Assembly: GCA_036378155.1 (NCBI GenBank)
Contig: DASUXA010000076.1
Span: forward strand, 37,966 to 101,965
DNA length: 64,000 nt
Reading direction: 5' to 3'
Source: DASUXA01 sp036378155
GTDB lineage: Bacteria > Actinomycetota > Actinomycetes > Mycobacteriales > Micromonosporaceae
The position numbers and the translations under genes were made by a program. The notes below the pieces were generated by a model. It was given only the letters and a program-made list of their open reading frames with translations. It did no database searches and was not told where the DNA came from. Position 1 is the stretch's first letter; each line of letters begins with the position of its first letter. Below are positions 40,741 through 50,592 of this stretch, piece after piece.

Positions 40741-42471
40741 TCAGCCGCGGTTCACCGCGCTTGCCACGGCGCGCAGCGACGCGGTGACGATGTTCGCGTC
40801 GACGCCGACGCCCCACCGGGTCCGCCCGTCGACGTCGCATTCGACGTACGCGGCAGCCTGAGCGTCGCCGCCGGAGGTCAGCGCGTGCTCGGCGTAGTCG
40901 AGCACGCGTACCGGCACGTCGACGTCCGCCAGGGCGCGCACGAACGCGTCGATCGGACCGTTGCCCACCCCGACCAGTTCGTGGACGGCGCCGTCGACCG
41001 TTGCCCGTACCGTCACCTCGACCTTGCCGTCGACCGTGGCGGTGGTGTAGTCGAGCAGGTCGACCCGGGGCGCGGCGGGCGCGAGGTACTCAGCGGCGAA
41101 GATGTCCCACATCTGGGTCGGGCTGACCTCGCCGCCTTCGTCGTCGGTGTACCGCTGCACCACCCCGGAGAACTCGATCTGCAGCCGGCGCGGCAGGTCG
41201 AGCTGGTGTTCGGTCTTCATGACGTACGCGACGCCGCCCTTGCCGGACTGCGAGTTGACCCGGATGACCGCCTCGTACGTGCGGCCCAGGTCCTTCGGGT
41301 CGATCGGCAGGTACGGCACGCCCCAGGCGAAGCTGTCGACCGGTACGCCCGCCTGCGCGGCGTCCGCCGCGAGCGCCGCCAGCCCCTTGTTGATGGCGTC
41401 CTGGTGGGAGCCGGAGAACGCCGTGTACACCAGGTCTCCGGCGTACGGGTGGCGCTCGTGCACCGGGAGCTGGTTGCAGTACTCCACGGTCCGCTTGATC
41501 TCGTCGATGTCGCTGAAGTCGATCTGCGGGTCGACGCCCTGGCTGAACAGGTTCAGACCGAGGGTGACCAGGTCGACGTTGCCGGTGCGCTCGCCGTTGC
41601 CGAACAGGCACCCCTCGACCCGGTCGGCGCCCGCCATCACCCCCAGTTCGGCGGCGGCGACCGCGGTACCCCGGTCGTTGTGCGGGTGCAGGCTGAGCAC
41701 CACGCTGTCGCGGCGCGGCAGGCGGCGGTGCATCCACTCGATCGAGTCGGCGTACACGTTGGGCGTGGCCATCTCGACGGTGGCGGGCAGGTTCACGATC
41801 AGCGGGCGGTCCGGCGTCGGGTCGATCACGTCGATGACCGCCGAGCACACCTCGAGCGCGTAGTCCAGTTCGGTGCCGGTGTACGACTCGGGGGAGTACT
41901 CGTAGAAGATGTCGGTGTCCGGGGTGTGGATCTCCGCGTACTTCTGGCACAGCCGGGCGCCGGTCGTGGCGATGTCGGTGATCCCCGCCCGGTCGAGCCC
42001 GAACACCACCCGCCGTTGCAGGGTCGACGTCGAGTTGTAGAAGTGGACGATGGCGCGGCGCGCCCCGCGCAGCGACTCGAACGTCCGGTCGATCAGGTGC
42101 TCACGGCACTGGGTGAGGACCTGGATGGTGACGTCGTCCGGGATCAGGTCCTGTTCGATCAACTGGCGGACGAAGTCGAAGTCGGTACGGCTGGCGGACG
42201 GGAAGCCCACCTCGATCTCCTTGTACCCCATCTGTACCAGGAGCTGGAACATCCGCCGTTTGCGCTCCGGCGACATCGGGTCGATCAGCGCCTGGTTGCC
42301 GTCCCGCAGGTCGACGGCGCACCAGCGGGGCGCCGACTCCACCCGGCGCGACGGCCAGCGCCGGTCCGGTAGGTCGATGCGGAACTGCTGGTGGTACGGG
42401 GCGTACCGCTGGTACGGCATGCGGCTGGGACGTTGGCGGGCGATCGGATCGGCGGCTTCTACCTCGGGCAT
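40741..42471 (-). CDS. leuA: 2-isopropylmalate synthase
   Basis: The first enzyme of leucine synthesis, joining acetyl-CoA and 2-oxoisovalerate. 576 residues from MPEVEAADPIARQ. WCAVDLRDGNQALIDPM carries the metal-binding Asp of the HMGL-like barrel, and SLHPHNDRGTAVAAAELGVMAGADRVEGCLFGNGERTGN holds the two metal-binding His residues. The C-terminal allosteric LeuA dimer domain ends with ECDVDGRTRWGVGVDANIV. The start at 42471 fits the family length; a frame to 42543 is too long. Expression is probably controlled by the leucine attenuator 140 bases upstream. Confidence 0.95.
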   Translation of the reverse strand: MPEVEAADPIARQRPSRMPYQRYAPYHQQFRIDLPDRRWPSRRVESAPRWCAVDLRDGNQALIDPMSPERKRRMFQLLVQMGYKEIEVGFPSASRTDFDFVRQLIEQDLIPDDVTIQVLTQCREHLIDRTFESLRGARRAIVHFYNSTSTLQRRVVFGLDRAGITDIATTGARLCQKYAEIHTPDTDIFYEYSPESYTGTELDYALEVCSAVIDVIDPTPDRPLIVNLPATVEMATPNVYADSIEWMHRRLPRRDSVVLSLHPHNDRGTAVAAAELGVMAGADRVEGCLFGNGERTGNVDLVTLGLNLFSQGVDPQIDFSDIDEIKRTVEYCNQLPVHERHPYAGDLVYTAFSGSHQDAINKGLAALAADAAQAGVPVDSFAWGVPYLPIDPKDLGRTYEAVIRVNSQSGKGGVAYVMKTEHQLDLPRRLQIEFSGVVQRYTDDEGGEVSPTQMWDIFAAEYLAPAAPRVDLLDYTTATVDGKVEVTVRATVDGAVHELVGVGNGPIDAFVRALADVDVPVRVLDYAEHALTSGGDAQAAAYVECDVDGRTRWGVGVDANIVTASLRAVASAVNRG

Positions 42472-42610
42472 GCTCGGGTCACTCCAGAAGGTCACGTGGT
42501 GTCGGGTCGATCGGCGAGGAGACGTTCCGCCGCGTGCGGACAACGCTGTCGGCTTCGGCGGCTACCTGCGGCTCGACCGGCTGGCGCGAGGAACGGGCGC
42601 GCGACAAACC

Positions 42611-42647
42611 CCGCGACGGGGTGCCGGCCTAGATGACCCCGTCGCGG
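42611..42647 (-). terminator. leucine attenuator hairpin before leuA
   Basis: On the minus strand CCGCGACGGGGT (42647-42636) pairs perfectly with ACCCCGTCGCGG (42622-42611), a 12-bp stem with a 13-base loop. GGTTTGTC follows. The 5' arm begins a few bases after the three Leu codons of the leader peptide. A ribosome stalled there for lack of charged tRNA-Leu would cover it and prevent termination. Confidence 0.75.
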
Positions 42648-42673
42648 CGGCGAAGAAGAAGCGCCTGCCACAT
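42629..42673 (-). CDS. leuL: leucine leader peptide MWQALLLRRRDGVI
   Basis: A 14-codon frame (ATG at 42671-42673, TAG at 42629-42631) contains three consecutive CTT leucine codons. CTT is rare in GC-rich actinomycetes, so the run is very unlikely by chance. It overlaps the attenuator stem and precedes leuA. Ribosome stalling at these codons should couple leucyl-tRNA supply to leuA transcription. Confidence 0.82.
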   Translation of the reverse strand: MWQALLLRRRDGVI

Positions 42674-42738
42674 GACGCGGGCAACGCTACGCCATCGAGG
42701 AGCTTCTCCCAACCACCTCCCGGTGACTGAGATGCCGC

Positions 42739-42825
42739 GGACGTCGTCCCTCGTCGGGGCGGACGTTGTCCGGTCAGGGGCGGACGTTGCGCCGCCAGCG
42801 GGGGACGTTGTCCCTGGTCAGGGCC
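42739..42825. repeat. four phased 21-22-bp repeats upstream of the leuA leader
   Basis: Units starting at 42739, 42761, 42782 and 42803 share the core GGACGTTGTCC or a close variant (GGACGTCGTCC, GGACGTTGCGC), followed by a G-rich or CGGTCAGGGG-like part. Spacing of 22, 21 and 21 bases places the cores on one face of the helix. They lie between the end of the lipoprotein gene and the leuA leader, where the leuA promoter should be. Confidence 0.7.
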
Positions 42826-43576
42826 GGCTTGCCGAGGAGGCGCCTGCCGGCGCCTTCGTGGGCAGCGGGGCAGCGGCGACGACGGGACCGGGCAGGGTCA
42901 CCGACGGGGGCGCGGCGCCCACGGTCGCCAACGTGATCGTCCCGAACCGGAACTTCGCGGCGGTCAGCGTGCCGTCCGTGTCGTAGCAGTAGATGCCGGG
43001 GTCGACGGGGGCGACCAGCGACGCCGAGTTCGGTTCGACCGAGAAGCAGTCGCCTCGGGCGCCGGGCAGCACGGCTCGGGCGACCGACACCGCGGCGGCG
43101 CGGTCGGTGAGTACGCCGAGCCAGTCGGTGAACAGGTGCTCCACGCGCGGGTCGGCGTGCGCCGGCACGGCGCCGTCCGGCGCGGCGACCCGGACACAGG
43201 ACGGCGTCGGGGCGAGCGCGCACTGGAACAGACCGTTTCCGGTACGCGCGATTGCGATGTCCACCGTGCCGCTCATCGCGCCGCCCGGTACGTCCACCCG
43301 CCACGAGCCGTCGGTCGCGACTGTGACGGTGATGGTGCGCGCCGGACGCCCGGCGGAGGTCAGCGTGTAGGTCGCCGTGTACCGACGGTCCTCGGCGGCT
43401 GCCCCGCGCGCGGCGAGCAGACCGCGCGGGTCGGACGGGGCGCCCGGTGTCGGCGTGGGCGTCGGGCTGGGCGTGGTACCGCCGTCACCGGCACTCGCCG
43501 GGTCGCCGGCGCACCCGCTCAGCGCCGCGAGCGAGGCGAGCAGGATCACTACGGCTCGGACACGCACGACCCCCAT
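42818..43576 (-). CDS. putative lipoprotein with a proline-threonine linker
   Basis: About 252 residues from MGVVRVRAVVILLASLAALSGC, a clear lipoprotein signal with lipobox LSGC. A TPSPTPTPTPG linker follows (about 36-48), then a domain of mostly beta character (YTATYTLTSAGRPARTITVTVATDGSWRVDVPGG) and several Cys residues (LFQCALAPTPSC, GDCFSVEP, GIYCYD) that may form disulfides. No family is recognised. An in-frame ATG six codons upstream lacks the signal layout. Confidence 0.78.
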   Translation of the reverse strand: MGVVRVRAVVILLASLAALSGCAGDPASAGDGGTTPSPTPTPTPGAPSDPRGLLAARGAAAEDRRYTATYTLTSAGRPARTITVTVATDGSWRVDVPGGAMSGTVDIAIARTGNGLFQCALAPTPSCVRVAAPDGAVPAHADPRVEHLFTDWLGVLTDRAAAVSVARAVLPGARGDCFSVEPNSASLVAPVDPGIYCYDTDGTLTAAKFRFGTITLATVGAAPPSVTLPGPVVAAAPLPTKAPAGASSASRP

Positions 43577-43782
43577 TGTCGGGTACCTCGCCAATGCCGA
43601 TCATGAACCTCGACCCCGACACGCCGGTCGACTTGGTGTCCGGCTCCGGATGATGGGAACGCCGGGCGAGCCGCCTGCTCGCCGCCGGTACCCTGGTGGC
43701 GTCCCTCCAGCGCAGCGCGGCGCGGATAGTCGCCCGGCCGGCGGTGCCGGCTGCTCCGGGCCGAGTCAGAAGGGAGGCGGGC

Positions 43783-45048
<1,266 letters not shown>

Positions 45049-45050
45049 AG

Positions 45051-46109
45051 ATGGGTGACCTGCCCACGCTCGCGGTGGTCGGCGCGACCGGCGCGGTCGG
45101 CACGGTGATGTGCGAGTTGCTGTCGGCGCGCAAGAACGTGTGGGGCGAGATCCGACTGATCGCCTCGCCACGGTCCGCCGGCAGGACCGTCGTCGTGCGC
45201 GGCGAGGAACTCACCGTCCAGGCTCTGGCGCCGGAGGCGTTCGACGGGGTCGACGTCGCGATGTTCGACGTACCGGACGAGGTTTCCGCGCAGTGGGCGC
45301 CCGTCGCTGCAGAGCGCGGCGCGATCGTGGTCGACAACTCCGGCGCGTTCCGGATGGACCCGGACGTGCCGCTGGTGGTACCGGAGATCAACCCGGAGCA
45401 GGCGCGCAACCGCCCGAAGCGGATCATCGCGAACGCGAACTGCACCACGCTGACGATGATCGTGGCGATCGCGCCGCTGCACCGCGAGTACGGGCTGCGT
45501 GAGCTGGTCCTCGCCTCGTACCAGGCGGTTTCCGGCGCGGGCAAGGCCGGCGTCGACGTGCTGCTGGACCAGATCGGCAAGGTCGCCGGCGACCGGGTGC
45601 TCGGCTCCCGTTCCGGCAACGTGCGCCAGGCGGTCGGCGACGATCTCGGTCCGTTCCCCGCCCCCCTCGCGCTGAACGTCGTGCCGTGGGCCGGCTCGTT
45701 GAAGGAGGCGGGCTGGTCGTCCGAGGAGATGAAGATGCGCAACGAGTCGCGCAAGATCCTTGGACTGCCTGATCTGAAGGTCTCCGCGACCTGCGTACGG
45801 GTACCGGTGGTGACCGGTCACTCGGTCGCCGTGCACGCGGTGTTCGGTACCGAGGTGGACGCCGAGGGCGCCCGTGAGGTGCTGCGGCACGCTCCCGGCG
45901 TGATCCTCGTGGACGACCCGGCGGCGGGGGAGTTCCCGATGCCGATCGACGCGGTCGGCACCGACCCGTCCTGGGTCGGGCGCATCCGCCGGTCGCTGGA
46001 CGACCCGCGCGCCCTCGACCTGTTCGTCACCGGCGACAACCTGCGCAAGGGCGCGGCGCTGAACACCGCGCAGATCGCCGAACTGCTGGCTGCCGAACTG
46101 ACGCACTGA
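45051..46109 (+). CDS. asd: aspartate-semialdehyde dehydrogenase
   Basis: A 352-residue NADPH enzyme that reduces aspartyl phosphate from LysC. VVGATGAVGTVM (9-20) is the nucleotide loop, catalytic Cys131 is in IIANANCTTLT, and His257 is in VPVVTGHSVAVH. SGAGKAGVDVLLDQI is present. It forms an operon with lysC (two-base gap) and is followed by a strong hairpin. Confidence 0.96.
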   Translation: MGDLPTLAVVGATGAVGTVMCELLSARKNVWGEIRLIASPRSAGRTVVVRGEELTVQALAPEAFDGVDVAMFDVPDEVSAQWAPVAAERGAIVVDNSGAFRMDPDVPLVVPEINPEQARNRPKRIIANANCTTLTMIVAIAPLHREYGLRELVLASYQAVSGAGKAGVDVLLDQIGKVAGDRVLGSRSGNVRQAVGDDLGPFPAPLALNVVPWAGSLKEAGWSSEEMKMRNESRKILGLPDLKVSATCVRVPVVTGHSVAVHAVFGTEVDAEGAREVLRHAPGVILVDDPAAGEFPMPIDAVGTDPSWVGRIRRSLDDPRALDLFVTGDNLRKGAALNTAQIAELLAAELTH

Positions 46110-46110
46110 C

Positions 46111-46138
46111 TTTCCGGCGCCCGGACGGGCGCCGGAAA
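46111..46138 (+). terminator. terminator after lysC-asd
   Basis: TTTCCGGCGCCC (46111-46122) pairs perfectly with GGGCGCCGGAAA (46127-46138) around GGAC. The three terminal A-T pairs make it work in either direction, which suits its place between convergent genes. Confidence 0.88.
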
Positions 46139-46191
46139 CGCCGACAAGCGAGGTGTGGTTGCCGGCTGCGTGCTGCGCGAGCCGCGAGCGG

Positions 46192-47646
46192 TCAGGGTGC
46201 CGCCGGTACCGGCACGTCCGCCAGACCGTTCGCCAGCTTGACGTTGTCGCGACCGCAGCGTTTCGCCGCGTACAGCGCCTCGTCCGCTCGGCGCAGGGTC
46301 TCGGCGCCGGAGTCGCCGGCGCGCTGGATCGCCACGCCGACGCTGATCGTGTGGCCGATCCGGCGAGCCGCGTGGACCAGCCGCTCGGCGATGGCGACCG
46401 CCTCGTCGGGGCGGTCCACGTCGACGATCGCGGCGAACTCGTCGCCACCGATGCGGTACAGCTCGTCCTCGGCGCGCAGCGCGGCTTGCAGAGCGCGGGC
46501 GAGCTTGACCAACGCCTGGTCACCCGCCTGGTGCCCGTACGTGTCGTTGACCAGCTTGAACCCGTCCACGTCGATGGCGATCAGCGCGGTACCGTCCGGC
46601 AGCGTGCCCGCCAGCCGTTGCTCGAACGGACGCAGATGCCCGAGCCCGGTCAGCGGGTCGGATGTGGCGCGGCGGTGCAGCCGGTCCAGCGTGCGTAGCC
46701 GGTCCAGGCAGGTCCACGCCTGGGCGGCGAGCAGCTGGATCAGGTTCACCGTACTGGCGTCGATCTTCGTCGGCTGTTCGTCGAGCACCAGCAGCAGACC
46801 GCCGGAGTTGGCGCGCAGGTCGCGCCGGGAGCCGATGGGTACCGAGATCATCGACCGGACGCCGGTGCCGGTGAGCAGCTCCCAGCCCTGGTCGTCCAGG
46901 CGCGCCGGGTCGCCGAGCGAGTACCCGCCGCCGTGGGCGCGCGCCCGCGCGACCATCCGCTTGAGTTCGCGCTGGCTTATTCCGGCGACCCGCTCCGCCA
47001 GCCGGTCGGGACGCTGGTCGTCGATGTACGCCCGGATGTCGCCGCCTTCGGCCATCAGGATGATCGGTGTGGCGAGCCCGGACACGTCCCGCGCCGCGTC
47101 CAGGGACCGCACCAGCAGTTCGTACTCGTTGGTCGCCTCGGTGAACGCGAGCGCGTGGCGCAGCAACTGTTCGGTGCGTGACTCGGTGGGCAGACCGCCG
47201 AGCTCGGCGACACGGTCGCCGAGCATCGCCGCGACTTCCTCGACGATGACCTGCCAGGTCGGTACATCCACCCAGTGTGTCCATTCGACGTTGAATGCTC
47301 CGACCGGCTTTCCGTCCGGGCCCGGTACCGGGGCGCAGATCTCCACGACGGTCGGAGGGCCGAGCGGGACGTAGTCGGGGTCTTCGGCCACCCGGGTGAC
47401 GACCGAGGTGCGGCCTTCGCTGTACGCCCGTCCGGTTACGCCCGCGTTGGTCGGCAGCGACGAGAGCACCTGCCAGGAGCCGGTGGCGGCGACACACCGC
47501 AGGTGGTCGCGAACCCGTAGGAGCGCCGCGACGAGTGCGGGCGTGTGCCGGGCGAACGCATCGACGGCGCGCCGACAGGCGTCCGACGGAGCCGAAGCTT
47601 CGCGGAGCGCCACGGCGACGTCGTCGAGGACGTGTTCGAGGGGCAC
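46192..47646 (-). CDS. GAF-GGDEF diguanylate cyclase
   Basis: About 484 residues, cytoplasmic. An N-terminal GAF-like domain (about 1-150; SVVTRVAEDPDYVPLGPPTVVEICAPV) and a second (about 165-315) precede the GGDEF domain (about 320-484). The catalytic site RIGGDEFAAIV is intact, DPLTGLGHLRPFEQRLAG and DGFKLVNDTYGHQAGD mark the GGDEF fold, and no EAL domain is present. It should make c-di-GMP, which controls development in actinomycetes, in response to a small ligand. The GTG at 47646 with GGAGG is favoured; ATG at 47676 is possible. Upstream codons to 47799 look non-coding. Confidence 0.9.
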   Translation of the reverse strand: MPLEHVLDDVAVALREASAPSDACRRAVDAFARHTPALVAALLRVRDHLRCVAATGSWQVLSSLPTNAGVTGRAYSEGRTSVVTRVAEDPDYVPLGPPTVVEICAPVPGPDGKPVGAFNVEWTHWVDVPTWQVIVEEVAAMLGDRVAELGGLPTESRTEQLLRHALAFTEATNEYELLVRSLDAARDVSGLATPIILMAEGGDIRAYIDDQRPDRLAERVAGISQRELKRMVARARAHGGGYSLGDPARLDDQGWELLTGTGVRSMISVPIGSRRDLRANSGGLLLVLDEQPTKIDASTVNLIQLLAAQAWTCLDRLRTLDRLHRRATSDPLTGLGHLRPFEQRLAGTLPDGTALIAIDVDGFKLVNDTYGHQAGDQALVKLARALQAALRAEDELYRIGGDEFAAIVDVDRPDEAVAIAERLVHAARRIGHTISVGVAIQRAGDSGAETLRRADEALYAAKRCGRDNVKLANGLADVPVPAAP

Positions 47647-47899
47647 AGCGCCTCCAATTCGGGACGATGTGCGCATCGCCCGCGCGGGGTGTGGACCGGC
47701 GTCCTTCGGCCGGCCTCCCCAGGCTACCTCTCGAAACCCGGATGTCATCCGGTGTTTACGCAGGTTGAGCAGCATGCCACGGACGTTGTCCGTGAACACG
47801 TCATATCGGTATTAGGACGCAAATAGTGCGAACACCGGGAGACGCCACAACGCGGTGCCGAGCTGGGCGGAGCCTTGTACCCGGGTGCGCGGATCGTGC

Positions 47900-48268
47900 T
47901 CAGCTGGCGAGCGCGACCTGCTCGGATTCCGCGCGTACCCGGTGGTTGCGCTTGCCGGACGTACGCTTCGGGCGCGGCGACCGGGTCTCCTCGACGACCG
48001 GCTCGAGGGTTTCCTCCACGACGGGCTCGGGCAGGTTGTTCGGGTCGAGGCCGGCGGCCAGGACGACCTGCCGGGCATGTACCGAGGGGGGACACGGCGC
48101 GGCCAGGTCGCAGCGGGCGCACCGGCCGTGGTCGGCCGGCTGGTGCTGGCGGACCAGGTCGATCGCGGCCCGGACGAGGGCGCTCTCCGGGTTCAGGGTG
48201 GGAGCCTGCGGGCCGGTCGGCGGCGCGGGGTTGACGGGGGCCCAACCCGGCGCGTACGAGTCGCTCAT
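47900..48268 (-). CDS. conserved hypothetical protein with a Cys triad (122 aa)
   Basis: I do not recognise a family. The centre reads ADHGRCARCDLAAPCPPSVHARQVV (about 44-69), with a CxxC plus a third Cys that may bind metal. It is flanked by a Pro-rich start (WAPVNPAPPTGPQAP) and a basic tail (RPKRTSGKRNHRVRAES). GGGAG precedes the ATG. It stands alone between the GGDEF gene and the Rho-N-like gene. Confidence 0.65.
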   Translation of the reverse strand: MSDSYAPGWAPVNPAPPTGPQAPTLNPESALVRAAIDLVRQHQPADHGRCARCDLAAPCPPSVHARQVVLAAGLDPNNLPEPVVEETLEPVVEETRSPRPKRTSGKRNHRVRAESEQVALAS

Positions 48269-48527
48269 CTACGTCTCCCTGTCCAAGCCACGTCCGGCGG
48301 ATGAGGGGTCACGCCGGATCGGCACACGCGTCGCGAGTGCGGCGGGACCATACCCACCTCGACGGTTCGCCAAACCTCGCCTTCGACGTGCGGTTTTCTC
48401 GGTCACAAGCGACTACGCCGCGTGACCATGAGGGTGGGCGATTGGTAGCGCCCTGCTGGGGTAGTCCTCGAAACAGCCGGCACGCAGGGCCGCGGAGTCG
48501 GACATGAGCTGGAACGAGGAGGCAGAC

Positions 48528-49190
48528 ATGGCGACGCGCAGCCGCGAACGCGGCAACCAGACACCCGACACTCCGGGGTTCAGCGAGACCGAACTCGCCG
48601 ACTTGAAGGTCGACGAACTGCGGCAGCGAGCCAAGGAACAGGGCGTGTCAGGCGCGTCCGGGATGCGCAAGGACGAGCTGGTCAAGGCCGTTGCGAAGGC
48701 GTACAAGAAATCAGCCGACGACACGTCGTCCCGTGGCAGGTCCGAGGCGAAGAAGTCCGGCGGCAGCGACAGCTCCGGGCACAAGGCGGCGGCGCGCGGG
48801 CGCGCCGACTCCGAAGGCGGCGCACGTCGCGGCAAGAGCAGTTCCAAGAGCTTGAAGTACGCGCAGGAGATCACGTCACCGGAGGAGGAGCCGGATCGCG
48901 CCGGCCGTAGCCTGGTGACCACCAACCACGACGTGATCCGCCAGTGGGCGGACGAGCGCGGTGGGGTACCGGCCACCATCGAGGGCACCGAACACGAGGA
49001 CCACCTCGGCGTGCTGCGCATCGACTTCCCCGGTCGTGGCGGCGGCGGTCGGTTGCGGGAGGTGAGCTGGGACGAGTGGTTCGACACCTTCGACGAGCGC
49101 CAGTTGAACTTCATCTACCAGGAGGAAACCTCCGACGGTCGGCAAAGCAACTTCTTCCGGCTGGAGAACCCGAACCGCGAAGACGCGTGA
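48528..49190 (+). CDS. Rho N-terminal-like (SAP-type) domain protein
   Basis: About 220 residues. LADLKVDELRQRAKEQGVSGASGMRKDELVKAVAKAY (about 24-60) is a Rho N-terminal/SAP-like nucleic-acid-binding motif. A Ser/Lys/Arg-rich linker leads to a C-terminal globular domain (TTNHDVIRQWADERGGVPATIEGTEH...EVSWDEWFDTFDERQLNFIYQEE) that occurs alone in many bacterial stress proteins. It might bind RNA or DNA. ATG at 48528 has GAGGAGG six bases upstream; the ATG at 48504 lacks one. Confidence 0.82.
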   Translation: MATRSRERGNQTPDTPGFSETELADLKVDELRQRAKEQGVSGASGMRKDELVKAVAKAYKKSADDTSSRGRSEAKKSGGSDSSGHKAAARGRADSEGGARRGKSSSKSLKYAQEITSPEEEPDRAGRSLVTTNHDVIRQWADERGGVPATIEGTEHEDHLGVLRIDFPGRGGGGRLREVSWDEWFDTFDERQLNFIYQEETSDGRQSNFFRLENPNREDA

Positions 49191-49203
49191 GGTTAGATAG
49201 CGT

Positions 49204-49276
49204 GCCGGCGCCGGCGTAGCCGGCGGCGGCACATACGTCTTACCGGTTGCCGGCGCCGGCGTAGCCGGCGGCGGCA
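49204..49276. repeat. two 28-bp direct repeats, GC-rich and self-complementary
   Basis: The 28 bases at 49204-49231 are repeated exactly at 49249-49276, a 45-base period. Each copy contains GCCGGCGCCGGC plus GCCGGCGGCGGC-like halves and can fold on itself. They sit between the convergent Rho-N-like and kinase-like genes, so a terminator role is likely. Confidence 0.75.
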
Positions 49277-49322
49277 ACACACGTCGCGACGGTCGTCAGG
49301 CGGGGAGCCTTGCCGGTCCTGG

Positions 49323-50432
49323 TCAGGGCTCGTATCGCGGGGTGGTTCCCCGGATACCGGCGATCAGTTGGTTGATCCGTTCGGCGGGGTACGGGGTGGC
49401 GCGGCTGGAGCCGAACAGGTCCCAGTAGAAGTCGTTCACGACGGTCGCGACCGGGGCGTACCGGCTGATGATCGCCGCGACCGTGGCAGGCGCGTCCGGT
49501 TCGGCGCCGTCGGCGCATCGCCGGATGTACGCGTTGCGCTCGGCTGGACCGCCGTCGGTCGGTACCGGTACCCCGCACACCGTGCTGACCAGGAAGTTGA
49601 CCAGTTGGGTGACGGTGTGGCACACGTCGTGCGTGACGGCGCGCGCGACGAGGTCCGCCTCGTCGGCGCACAGGTCGAACCGGGGCGAGGTGGCGAGACC
49701 CAGGTCGGCGAAGTAGAGGCGGGTACCGTCGGTCAGGATGTTCCGGAAATGGGCATCGAAATGCAGCAAGCCGTTCGCCGCCATGAACTCCGTGTCGGCG
49801 CGTAGCCGCTGTTCCACCATCCGGCTCGCCGACGCGATCGCGGTCTCCCCAGACCCTGCCTGGAGGCGCAGCCAGTCCAGCAGGTTCTGCGGGATGTACT
49901 CGAGGAACAGCACGATGCTCGTCGACGCGGCGGCGAGCGCGGTGAGCCGGTCCCGGACCGTCGGTGAGCCGCCCCAGTAGGCGACGGCGGCGTCGATGTC
50001 GGCGTGCTCCTCGGCGAGCGGTGGCGCGCCGGGCACCATCCGCCAGTGGTACATCAGCGGAAACGCCTCTGTTCGCCCGGTGACCACCCACTCCGTGGTC
50101 ATGGTGTTCGCGGCGACCTCACGCCACGCGCCGAAGCCGGGGCTGCCCACTCCGTACTGGCAGTACGCGGGCAGCCCGAACAGGTTCGCGGTGGACATCA
50201 CGTGTTCGGGGCGGCGTTCCAGGTCGGTGAGCGCGATCCGTTTCGCGAACACGGGCACGCCGTCGACGTCGAGTACGGCGGACGTGCCGCCGATCCCCGA
50301 GCCGGCGATCCGGGCCCCGGCCAGGAGTTCGACGATGCGCGCGTCGGTGAGCAGCGCCAGGGCGGTCGAGGCGCGCGCGAACCTGGCGAGCCGAGCGGCG
50401 TGGGACATGTCCTGGTCGTGCGACTGCCGCAT
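49323..50432 (-). CDS. protein-kinase-like / aminoglycoside phosphotransferase-like protein
   Basis: A 369-residue protein with the kinase fold. GIGGTSAVLDVDGVPVFAKRI (about 47-67) resembles the nucleotide loop and the ATP-binding Lys, and NGLLHFDAHFRNILTDGTRLYFADLGLA (about 222-249) gives the catalytic H-x-D-x(4)-N and the metal-binding D-L-G. The rest is unusual: no Ser/Thr kinase activation segment is evident. It may phosphorylate a small molecule or a protein. MRQSHDQDM and MSHAARL are alternative starts. Confidence 0.7.
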   Translation of the reverse strand: MRQSHDQDMSHAARLARFARASTALALLTDARIVELLAGARIAGSGIGGTSAVLDVDGVPVFAKRIALTDLERRPEHVMSTANLFGLPAYCQYGVGSPGFGAWREVAANTMTTEWVVTGRTEAFPLMYHWRMVPGAPPLAEEHADIDAAVAYWGGSPTVRDRLTALAAASTSIVLFLEYIPQNLLDWLRLQAGSGETAIASASRMVEQRLRADTEFMAANGLLHFDAHFRNILTDGTRLYFADLGLATSPRFDLCADEADLVARAVTHDVCHTVTQLVNFLVSTVCGVPVPTDGGPAERNAYIRRCADGAEPDAPATVAAIISRYAPVATVVNDFYWDLFGSSRATPYPAERINQLIAGIRGTTPRYEP

Positions 50433-50506
50433 AACGCCCGTTCCCGTCTTGTTGATCTACGAGCCGGTACCCACCCTACGGGCTCGCGTGACCGCGGGGT
50501 ACCACC

Positions 50507-50590
50507 GTGACCTGGCGACTGGCGCCCGAAGGCAGCGGTACCAGGCTGTTCCTCGACCACGAGGGCTTCGACCCGGAACCGTCGGGTGAC
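50507..50590 (+). pseudogene. remnant of an SRPBCC/AHSA1-family gene
   Basis: The frame VTWRLAPEGSGTRLFLDHEG then F-D-P at 50507-50575 closely matches the last strand and helix entry of SRPBCC (Aha1-like) proteins (VTW.L.PEG.GTRL.L.H.GF). No start or N-terminal part is recognisable upstream; the gap to the kinase gene is only 75 bases. It looks like a fragment left by deletion. Confidence 0.45.
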
Positions 50591-50592
50591 GG

